The notes beneath the pieces are model-generated. The model did no database searches. It was not told the DNA's origin and saw nothing but the letters and a program-made list of their open reading frames with translations. A DNA stretch of 21,121 nucleotides from JBECKQ01 sp040235375 (GTDB lineage: Bacteria; Planctomycetota; Phycisphaerae; UBA1845): contig JBECKQ010000168.1 in NCBI GenBank assembly GCA_040235375.1, positions 1 through 21,121 on the forward strand, given 5' to 3'. Positions 15,016 through 21,121 of this stretch are shown here, piece by piece. How positions within the stretch are numbered: position 1 is the stretch's first letter; each line of letters begins with the position of its first letter. Both the position numbers and the translations under genes were made by a program.

Positions 15016-16422
15016 TTATTGCACGGGTCCGCCGTACGCATCTGTATCAACCGCATACACGTGGAGCGTGCGCGCGATTCGATCGTGTAGCGCCTGCTTG
15101 CGGTCGCTGAACGCGATCATCAGATAGCCGATGCCCAATGTGATCATACTCAGGATTTCGGCCGCGGCGCGGGCAAACGCCTGCCCTTCGCCGCACGGCC
15201 GGCCGTCAGCGCTGATGACCTTGATGCCGAGCGCTCTCTTGCCCAGCGTCTGACCGTTCCACCGCCCGATCAACAGGCCGTTGTAGATGAGCGCAGCCGG
15301 TATGTAGAGCGAATCGTTGCCGTTATGCACGCCGAACGCGGCCGCCAGGAACGCTGTAACGCCGCCGATGATCAACGCGTCAATCAGGCTGGCCACCACC
15401 CGGATCCAGAACCCGGCGTAACGAAGTCGCCCGGCGGCAGCCTCCGGTGCGAGTTGCCGCCCAACCGGTGCGACGGCCGGGGCGGCTCGCGAACGCGCCG
15501 TCGGTGGACCGTCAGGCAGCCGCCGTACGGCGGGCTCCATCACAAGCGTCGAGCCTCTCGGCTCCTGCCGCGCCCGAGCCACAGCCACCTGGCTGAAACT
15601 GGCCGGATTGAAGCCCGCCAGGGACTGCCGCACCTCCGGCGCGGTCACGATCTCGTCCATCAGGGCATGGACGGACGTGTATCGCTGGACGGGGTCCTTT
15701 GCCAGCGCCTTCTGAACCACCCGATCGAACGGATGGGGCAGCGCGGCGACGTTCGGAACCTCGGTCAGGTGCTTCATCAGGATCTCGCCCATGCTGCTGC
15801 CTTCGAAGGGCACGCGGCCGGTCAGCATCTCGTGGATGATGACGCCGAGGGCATAGATGTCGATCGCGCGGGAGTAGTGGCCGCTGCCGACCTCGGGCGC
15901 CATGTAGTGGACCGTGCCCACGCTCGACGTCTGGGCGCTGTGCCGCGAGACGGAGATGAACTTGCTGAGGCCGTAATCGCCGATTTTGACGTACCCGTCG
16001 TCGTGAAAAATGTTCCCCGGTTTCAGGTCTCGATGCACGATGCCGCGATCGTGAAGGTACGCCAGTCCCTTGGCGATTTCGCGGGCGAAGAACGCCGCTT
16101 TCGCCGGGCCCAGCCCCTGCGGCTCGGCCAGCATGATGTCGCGAAGCGACGGGCCGGAAACGTACTCCATGACGACGAAGTACTCGCCGTCAGCGCTCTT
16201 CTTCACGTCGAAGATGGAGACGAGGTGCGGGTTCTTCAGATTCATGCACTGCGTGACGCCGCGCAGCTCGATCTCCGGGTTGTCGCGGAGATACTTGAGC
16301 GCAACTTCGCGGCCGCCGTCGCTGACGGCGTAGTAGACTTCGCCGAAGCCGCCACGCCCGACCGCGCGCTGGATCGTGTAGCCGTCCAGTGGTCGATCAC
16401 CATGTTTGAATGAGAAGGCCAC
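15016..16422 (-). CDS. Hanks-type Ser/Thr protein kinase with RDD membrane domain
   Basis: A 468-residue protein starting at GTG 16422 behind AGGA. Its kinase domain (1-270) has the same layout as the downstream kinase, position for position: GRGGFGEV (22-29), Lys 43, HRDLKPGN (130-137), DYG (149-151), APE (175-177). By hand count about 212 of the first 273 residues are identical between the two, with no gaps. The tail differs completely. After a Pro/Arg/Ala-rich linker (280-330), residues 334-455 form an RDD domain, seen as RYAGFWIRVVASLIDALIIG, WNGQTLGKRALGIKVISADG and FSDRKQALHDRIARTLHV. RDD domains are small membrane modules of uncertain role, some linked to ion transport. The gene lies 39 bases after the FHA gene and 11 bases before the second kinase. 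Kinase activity is expected because all catalytic residues are present. Confidence 0.93.
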   Translation of the reverse strand: MAFSFKHGDRPLDGYTIQRAVGRGGFGEVYYAVSDGGREVALKYLRDNPEIELRGVTQCMNLKNPHLVSIFDVKKSADGEYFVVMEYVSGPSLRDIMLAEPQGLGPAKAAFFAREIAKGLAYLHDRGIVHRDLKPGNIFHDDGYVKIGDYGLSKFISVSRHSAQTSSVGTVHYMAPEVGSGHYSRAIDIYALGVIIHEMLTGRVPFEGSSMGEILMKHLTEVPNVAALPHPFDRVVQKALAKDPVQRYTSVHALMDEIVTAPEVRQSLAGFNPASFSQVAVARARQEPRGSTLVMEPAVRRLPDGPPTARSRAAPAVAPVGRQLAPEAAAGRLRYAGFWIRVVASLIDALIIGGVTAFLAAAFGVHNGNDSLYIPAALIYNGLLIGRWNGQTLGKRALGIKVISADGRPCGEGQAFARAAAEILSMITLGIGYLMIAFSDRKQALHDRIARTLHVYAVDTDAYGGPVQ

Positions 16423-16461
16423 GACTTCCTGCCCCGATTCAAGTATCCCGCAACGTGTGAA

Positions 16462-18072
16462 TCAAACGAGCCTCGAAGAGCCCGGCGCCTGGACGGTCCA
16501 CGCCTTGACCGTCATGCTGACGCCTTCCATATCGATTGCTTTTCCGAGTTCGACGGGAACGGCCGTGTCGCCGGCCAGCCGGCCACGCGGACGGATCCAA
16601 AGCGCCCCGCCCCGTTCAAACAGTACAAGGTCGCGCGCGGCGGAGTGGCACGTGACGTGGCAATTCGGCCCGCGCCCGATCATGGCGCTCTCGCGAAACA
16701 GGATAACCCGGCGAACGTCATTGGGAACCTTGGTCGAATCACTCGTGTCGAGCGTGCCGCTGGGGCTCTTGCGATTCGGCTTGTGGAACGTGAGCTTCGC
16801 TCGGCGACCGAGCACGATGCGATCGCGATCGCGCAGCAACCCGTGACGCGTTTGCCTGCCGGAAACCTCCACGTCATGCGCGCTCAGAATGAAGTAATCG
16901 TCCTCGACACGGGCGATGTCCGCATGACGCTCGCTGAGGTCGGAGAATATCGGCAGGTCGGCTGGGTGGTCCGACGCGGCCCGCCCGATGCTGAGACGCT
17001 GACCCCGATACAGCAGGTAGCTGCCGCCGCCTTCGATCAGCACCAGCAGCCTTTGCGGAATGGGACGCGCGGCTTCCGCCAGCGGACCGCGGGCCCCGAG
17101 CGCCACGGTTTCGGCAAGGGCGACGTCGCCGGCCGGCGGGGGGGCCGCGCCCGCCTCGCGGTCGCCTCCGAACGGCTCACCGAGGGGGCCGGCACGCAAT
17201 GCCAGCAGGGCGGCGTCGATCTGATCGAGACTCTTGACCGCCTGCGCGATCCACGCTGCCTTCGGACCGAGTGTTTGCAGGCGATGCGCGAGCGGCTGGG
17301 CTTGGTCGAACCGGGCGGCGTCGATCGCGCGAGCGGCCGCCGCGGCGGCATCGAGTATTTCCCCAAGCTCGACCCGGCGGGCGTGCTCGCGGCCGAGCGT
17401 CTTGAGGCTGTCGAGCGCTTCCCGGGCCGCCTTCAGCCGCCCGGCCTGCACGGCATCGTACGCCTGCCGCAGAACCATCTCGCAGAGCTGGTTCTCGAGT
17501 CGAGCGGCAAGCTCGCTGTGCGCATCTAGCGCCTGCGCACGCATGAGACGATCGACGGCAACCGCCAACCGGTCCTGTTTCATCGCCGCCTCGACTTCAC
17601 TCAGGAGTTCGCCGGCCTGCCTTTGTTTGCGGGCGATTTCCTTCTCGAGACCGGCCACGTCCGCACCGTCCGCAGCGGCACTTTCGATCAGCCGCTGCCC
17701 CGCGACGAGGGAACCCCCCATCAGGCGGCGGCGTGCCTCTTCGACTCGGTTTCGCCGGTCGGCTTCCTGCCGCGCCACCTCGTCGGCCACCGTGAGGATC
17801 TGCCCCCGAAGCTCAGCGATCTGCGGGTCATGGGAATCGCTGCACGCTTGCGCCTTGTTCAAATCCAGCAGCGCTTCCGTAAATTGATCGGCGCGGTAGT
17901 GCGCCCGGGCCCGTTCGAGCAGCGCCGTCGCCACCCCCGCCAGCAGCTTTGCCCCGCGCGGGTGGGCGGCGATGTCAGGCTGGGAGGCCAGGCGATACGC
18001 CTCGTCGAGCCGGTTATTGCGCAGGGCCTGCTCCGCCGCCTTGACTCGAACGAAGAGAAGTCCGGAGAACAT
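16462..18072 (-). CDS. FHA-domain protein with long helical N-terminus
   Basis: A 536-residue soluble protein from an ATG at 18072, chosen for its good ribosome site (GAGGAAA). Residues 1-290 are helical, with TPR-like pieces (EQALRNNRLDEAYRLASQPD; ARAHYRADQFTEALLDLNKA) and a charged coiled-coil-like part (100-165). A Pro/Ala/Gly-rich linker follows. Residues about 342-430 are an FHA domain: strand LSIGR (Gly 363, Arg 364), then SDLSERHADI with the phospho-threonine-binding Ser 380, Arg 382 and His 383, then DRIVLGRRAKLTF. A second, weaker FHA-like unit (455-528) has AMIGRGPNCHVTC but lacks the S-x-x-H element. FHA domains bind phosphothreonine, and this gene heads an operon with two Ser/Thr kinases, so it is probably their substrate, adaptor or sensor. 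No membrane segment or signal peptide is seen. Confidence 0.88.
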   Translation of the reverse strand: MFSGLLFVRVKAAEQALRNNRLDEAYRLASQPDIAAHPRGAKLLAGVATALLERARAHYRADQFTEALLDLNKAQACSDSHDPQIAELRGQILTVADEVARQEADRRNRVEEARRRLMGGSLVAGQRLIESAAADGADVAGLEKEIARKQRQAGELLSEVEAAMKQDRLAVAVDRLMRAQALDAHSELAARLENQLCEMVLRQAYDAVQAGRLKAAREALDSLKTLGREHARRVELGEILDAAAAAARAIDAARFDQAQPLAHRLQTLGPKAAWIAQAVKSLDQIDAALLALRAGPLGEPFGGDREAGAAPPPAGDVALAETVALGARGPLAEAARPIPQRLLVLIEGGGSYLLYRGQRLSIGRAASDHPADLPIFSDLSERHADIARVEDDYFILSAHDVEVSGRQTRHGLLRDRDRIVLGRRAKLTFHKPNRKSPSGTLDTSDSTKVPNDVRRVILFRESAMIGRGPNCHVTCHSAARDLVLFERGGALWIRPRGRLAGDTAVPVELGKAIDMEGVSMTVKAWTVQAPGSSRLV

Positions 18073-18485
18073 ATCGCTTTCCTCGACGCGACGGTGTGTC
18101 TCGAGGCACGGCCGCAGCGGCCGCACGTGCCCCGCCCTTGTTCAACCGCGGTCACCCGCGGTCCTCTGGGTCGGGATTCGGGCGCCGCAGGCCAATATTC
18201 GCCGCATCCTCACCAGGATACCCGATTCGGGGCGAACGCCTCAACGCGCCGCCTCCAAAGCGCATCACCCATAACCTATTTTGCAACAATATCTTACTCA
18301 CCAGCTCCGCCGACTCGGTGCCCGCGACGCCGGCGGGGGGCACGTCGCGCCAGGCGCCTCGACGTCGCCCGGGCATTCCGAAGGAACGCGTGTAATCCGA
18401 CACCGCTATCCGATAGAATGGCGAGTTGAACTTGGGGGATATAGCAACGACACCCACCCGCGAAAATCCACGAGGAGCGACGCAA
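18073..18485. other. Divergent region between FHA operon and secreted-protein gene
   Basis: About 410 bases without a convincing gene. It must hold the promoters of the FHA-kinase operon (leftward) and the secreted protein (rightward). An AT-rich island at 18267-18300 stands out in the otherwise GC-rich sequence and could be a promoter or protein-binding site. A TAGAAT at 18414-18419 is a possible -10 box for the rightward gene, but no good -35 accompanies it. Short open frames here lack ribosome sites and family features. Confidence 0.4.
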
Positions 18486-20849
18486 GTGCGCCAGATCAAT
18501 CACTTCCGGAGGGCAGGCCTTTGCCTGCTTTTGTCCGCCGCCACGGCGCAGGCTTACTCGATCGAAGGCTACACCGACGAGATGAGCTACGTGGCCGGCG
18601 ACACGATATCCTTTTCCGTCTCCACGGCGTCTCCCACTTATCGTATCGAGATCATTCGGTCTGCCTCGACGCCGCTGACGGTTGCCACGGTGGACGGTTT
18701 GCCCGGCGTCAACCGTTGGGAGTCGTGGACGCTGGAGAAGAAGCTGTGGCTGGGCGCGAACTGGCCCGTCGACTACACGATGGTCGTTCCGGATTCGAGG
18801 CCGCCGGGCAGCTACTACGCCCGCTTCGTGACGACCGACGGCACCGAGCATTTCAAGCCATTTGTCATCCGGACGAAGGTCCCCGGCTCGCAAAGCCGCG
18901 TGCTGGCGGTGATGAATTACAACACGCGAAACGCGTACGACAACTGGGGAGGCGCCAGCCTGTACGACAGTTGGCTCGATCCGACGGGCAGGGTGGACTA
19001 CGTCGGCTTTCGGCGGCCGTGGATGAAGTACGATGGGCGGGGCTGGAACTTTCTTGGCCAGCACGAACTCCACAGACTGCTCGAAGATCAGGGATTCAAC
19101 CCCGAGTATGCCACGGAGTGGGACATTCACTCCATACCCAATCTGCTGCGCGCTTACGATGTCGTCGTCTTCTGCAGCCACCACGAGTATCTCACGTGGG
19201 AAAACTTCGACGCGATCGAGGAATTTCACGACGGCGGCGGACATCTGGCGTTCTTTTCCGGTAACGACTTCTACTGGCAGATCCGGTACGAGAACGAGGG
19301 TCACGTCCTCGTGTGCTACAAGGCACGAGCCCTGGCGAATGATCCCATGATGGAAATCAATCCCCGGCTGGTGACCTACTACTGGCGTGAACCTCCGGTA
19401 AGCCGTCCGGGCGAAGCGCTGCAGGGCATTTGCTGGAACGGCGCGATCTCCGACTATTACATGGAAAACATGATCGTTCAGGACGGCAGCCATTGGCTGT
19501 TTGCCGGCACCGGATTGCAGACCGGCGACGCCCTCGGCGATCATATGGCGAGAAGCGAAACGGACTGGTTGGGGCCGGCATCCCCCTCCCACGTCGACAT
19601 TCTGCTGTACGCCCGGCGGTATCTGATCGAGGGGCTTCAGCGCAGTTGTACGTTTCACAACCCGACGGTTCCAAGTGGACGCGAACGATGCCGCACCAAT
19701 CCGAGCTTGCGATGCGTCTGCGGCATGGTCGACAGAGAGTTGCCGTCTTTCGTCGACTGCGCCGCCATCTACTACGAAGACAGCCCGGCGTACGGCTTCC
19801 CCAACGGCCATGGCGGCCAGGTCTTCTCATCGGGAAGTGAAGCCGGCTGGTGCCGCGGCATCATGACCTCCAGTGTGGATTATCAGAAGGTCCGCATTGC
19901 CACGCGCAATGTCATCCAGCACATGCTCGACGCTCCACGCGATTGCAACACGAATGGAATTGAAGATGCGACCGAAATCGCCAATTGTTCACCGGGCGAC
20001 CTGAGCTGCACGGACTGCAACGGGAACGGACGGCCTGACGAATGCGACATCGACCGTTGCCCCGCCGGCATCCGCTATTGCCAGGACTGCGACAACAACG
20101 GCGTCCTGGACGGCTGCCAGCCCGACTGCGACGGCGATGGCGTGGCTGATGCCTGCGCCATTCTCTCCTGTGCTCCCGGCGACGTGGCCTGCGCGGACTG
20201 CAATACCAACAGCGTACCCGATGCTTGTGACATCGCCGATTGCGCTGGCTCGCCGGATTGCGGCGACTGCAACGCCAACGCCGTGCCTGACGCCTGCGAC
20301 ATTGCCGCCTGTCCGCCGGGCGATTCCAGTTGCGACGATTGCAACGTGAATGGCGTACCGGATACCTGCGAGCCGGACTGCAACAACAATCAGATCGCCG
20401 ACGCCTGCGACATTCGGGATTGCGATGCTCAGGCGGATTGGACCTGCGCGGATTGCGACAACGATGCGGTGCCGGACGGCTGCCAGCCGGATTTCGACGC
20501 CGACAACCTCATCGATGCCTGCGATCCGGACACCGACAACGACGGCGTCCCCACAGCGACGGATATCTGCGATCGAACCCCTCCCGGCCAGCAGGTCCGC
20601 CCGGATGGAAGCTCCATCGCCGACATCAACGTCGATTGCAGCATCGACCTGCTCGACTTTGGCGTGTTGCAGTTGTGCTTCGAGGCGTCGTCCGTTCGCG
20701 AGGGGGCCGCGAATTGCCTGCTCGCCGACGTGAACGGTGATGGCAAAGTCAATGCGGCGGATTTCATCATTCTGCAGGAGGCACTGACCGGGCCCGGCAC
20801 GCGAGGCACGAATCCTGAAACCACTAGAGCGGTTTCAAACCACCTGTAG
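18486..20849 (+). CDS. Secreted N,N-dimethylformamidase-like protein with TSP3-type repeats and dockerin-like C-terminus
   Basis: A 787-residue protein. The GTG at 18486 follows GAGGAG and opens a signal peptide (NHFRRAGLCLLLSAATAQA, cut near residue 23). Residues about 25-480 resemble the large subunit of N,N-dimethylformamidase: ARFVTTDGTEHFKPFVIRT (112-130), NYNTRNAYDNWGGASLYDS (144-162), VVVFCSHHEYLTWENFDAIEEF, HLAFFSGNDFYWQIRYE (253-269), WLFAGTGLQTGD and GGQVFSSGSEAGW. In the characterised enzyme this fold hydrolyses formamides with iron; whether this homologue keeps the metal ligands cannot be shown here, so the substrate is unknown. Residues 486-696 are about eleven Asp/Asn-rich repeats. 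Residues about 712-770 contain two EF-hand-like units (ADINVDCSIDLLDF; ADVNGDGKVNAADFIILQEAL), as in dockerin type I. The last seven or eight residues and the stop are encoded by the inverted repeat at 20823. It is exported and probably calcium-dependent. Confidence 0.85.
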   Translation: MRQINHFRRAGLCLLLSAATAQAYSIEGYTDEMSYVAGDTISFSVSTASPTYRIEIIRSASTPLTVATVDGLPGVNRWESWTLEKKLWLGANWPVDYTMVVPDSRPPGSYYARFVTTDGTEHFKPFVIRTKVPGSQSRVLAVMNYNTRNAYDNWGGASLYDSWLDPTGRVDYVGFRRPWMKYDGRGWNFLGQHELHRLLEDQGFNPEYATEWDIHSIPNLLRAYDVVVFCSHHEYLTWENFDAIEEFHDGGGHLAFFSGNDFYWQIRYENEGHVLVCYKARALANDPMMEINPRLVTYYWREPPVSRPGEALQGICWNGAISDYYMENMIVQDGSHWLFAGTGLQTGDALGDHMARSETDWLGPASPSHVDILLYARRYLIEGLQRSCTFHNPTVPSGRERCRTNPSLRCVCGMVDRELPSFVDCAAIYYEDSPAYGFPNGHGGQVFSSGSEAGWCRGIMTSSVDYQKVRIATRNVIQHMLDAPRDCNTNGIEDATEIANCSPGDLSCTDCNGNGRPDECDIDRCPAGIRYCQDCDNNGVLDGCQPDCDGDGVADACAILSCAPGDVACADCNTNSVPDACDIADCAGSPDCGDCNANAVPDACDIAACPPGDSSCDDCNVNGVPDTCEPDCNNNQIADACDIRDCDAQADWTCADCDNDAVPDGCQPDFDADNLIDACDPDTDNDGVPTATDICDRTPPGQQVRPDGSSIADINVDCSIDLLDFGVLQLCFEASSVREGAANCLLADVNGDGKVNAADFIILQEALTGPGTRGTNPETTRAVSNHL
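19941..20575 (+). repeat. Tandem Asp/Cys-rich repeats (thrombospondin type 3-like) within the gene
   Basis: About eleven degenerate units begin at residues 486, 510, 534, 547, 571, 594, 618, 631, 656, 669 and 682. The core is Asp-Cys-Asn-x-Asn-Gly-Val-Pro-Asp-x-Cys-Asp-Ile. Long units (about 24 residues) add a Cys-Pro-Pro-Gly-Asp-x-x-Cys arm; short ones (13 residues) end Cys-Gln-Pro or Cys-Glu-Pro. The last two units lose their first Cys. Spacing of Asp and Asn fits calcium coordination as in TSP3 repeats, and paired Cys suggest disulphides outside the cell. Confidence 0.8.
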
Positions 20850-20920
20850 CGTGCGTATGCCCAAACGTCGACAGGAAAGACGAGGGGTTCCCGCTACAAG
20901 TGGATAGAGCTTGCTCTAGG
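20823..20920. repeat. 98-base imperfect inverted repeat spanning both convergent gene ends
   Basis: Two 29-base arms (20823-20851 and 20892-20920) match in inverted orientation at 21 of 29 positions without gaps, around a 40-base centre. The outer blocks are CTAGAGC and GCTCTAG; the inner blocks are CCACCTGTAGCG and CGCTACAAGTGG. The TAG stop of the secreted protein lies in the left inner block, and the TAG stop of the leftward permease lies in the right outer block. The element may be a small MITE-like or REP-like insertion, or a shared bidirectional terminator. Confidence 0.65.
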
Positions 20921-21121
20921 CCGTCTGCAACGCCCCGATGACGTTGCGCCTCGAGGCGCGCAAAGCCGGCCCGATTCCCGCACACAGGCAGATCGCCCAG
21001 GTCAGCAGAACGGCGCCGATGACCCGCGGCCACGGCACCACCCAGGGCACGTTGATACCGATGAGCCGCGCCGTCAGCGCGTTCGTCGCCGCGGCGGAAT
21101 GTAGGCCGAGTAGCACGCCGA
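20916..21121 (-). CDS. FtsX/MacB-type ABC transporter permease, C-terminal fragment (5' part outside window)
   Basis: The minus-strand frame is open from the right edge to a TAG at 20916-20918, giving about 68 residues. It shows the C-terminal end of an FtsX-like permease domain: a Gly/Leu-rich turn, a periplasmic loop, a last transmembrane helix (VIGAVLLTWAICLCAGIGPAL) and the short basic cytoplasmic end ALRASRRNVIGALQTA. The PA-x-RASR-x-NVI-x-AL pattern is typical of the end of MacB/LolC-type permeases that work with an ATPase on lipoproteins, peptides or macrolides. The rest, including any partner ATPase, lies to the right. A GTG at 21114-21116 is internal to the family domain and not the true start. 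Confidence 0.72.
   Translation of the reverse strand, partial: GVLLGLHSAAATNALTARLIGINVPWVVPWPRVIGAVLLTWAICLCAGIGPALRASRRNVIGALQTA

Noticed and set aside
13604..15127. A 507-codon plus-strand frame opposite the kinase genes
   Set aside because: It is the antisense of the membrane kinase; its Arg/His/Asp-rich translation shows no family.
16645..18429. Plus-strand frames of 294 and 268 codons opposite the FHA gene
   Set aside because: They are shadows of the FHA-domain gene, which has a good ribosome site and conserved FHA residues.
19941..20575. CRISPR-like periodicity
   Set aside because: The period comes from codons of a protein repeat (Asp-Cys-Asn units); repeats are degenerate at the DNA level and there are no unique spacers between identical repeats.

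Overview
The window is GC-rich DNA from what is most likely a planctomycete, plausibly of the Phycisphaerae type. This is an inference from protein style. A secreted protein carries a run of Asp-Cys-Asn-x-Asn-Gly-Val-Pro-Asp repeats and a dockerin-like C-terminus. Two Hanks-type kinases have unusual membrane or RDD tails, and there are large TPR/HEAT proteins. No rRNA, tRNA or CRISPR array was seen.

Layout, left to right. (1) 1-2464, minus strand: a Mu-type phage packaging pair, large terminase (gp28-like) followed by a DUF935/gp29-like portal protein that runs off the left edge. (2) 2465-2833: divergent non-coding region with two short dispersed repeats. (3) 2834-8220, plus strand: an exported TPR/HEAT protein, a tiny exported tyrosine/aspartate-rich protein, recJ and a GNAT acetyltransferase, with related short repeats in the gaps. 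(4) 8311-9543, minus strand: a four-part response regulator (receiver, PAS-like, degenerate receiver, zinc ribbon). (5) 9796-12595, plus strand: spmA, spmB and an NhaC-type Na+/H+ antiporter, probably one operon. (6) 12614-18072, minus strand: a signalling operon transcribed as FHA protein, RDD-tailed Ser/Thr kinase, then multi-spanning membrane Ser/Thr kinase; the two kinases are tandem paralogues. (7) 18486-20849, plus strand: a secreted dimethylformamidase-like protein with calcium-binding repeats. (8) 20916 to the right edge, minus strand: the C-terminal end of an FtsX/MacB-type permease. Between (7) and (8) lies a 98-base imperfect inverted repeat that supplies both stop codons.

Functionally this looks like ordinary host chromosome (DNA repair, ion transport, phospho-signalling, secretion) with a phage-derived packaging module at its left end. 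The best candidates for something undescribed are the Tyr/Asp-rich mini-protein, the FHA-kinase-kinase module with swapped output domains, the REC-PAS-REC-zinc-ribbon regulator, and the intergenic repeat elements.
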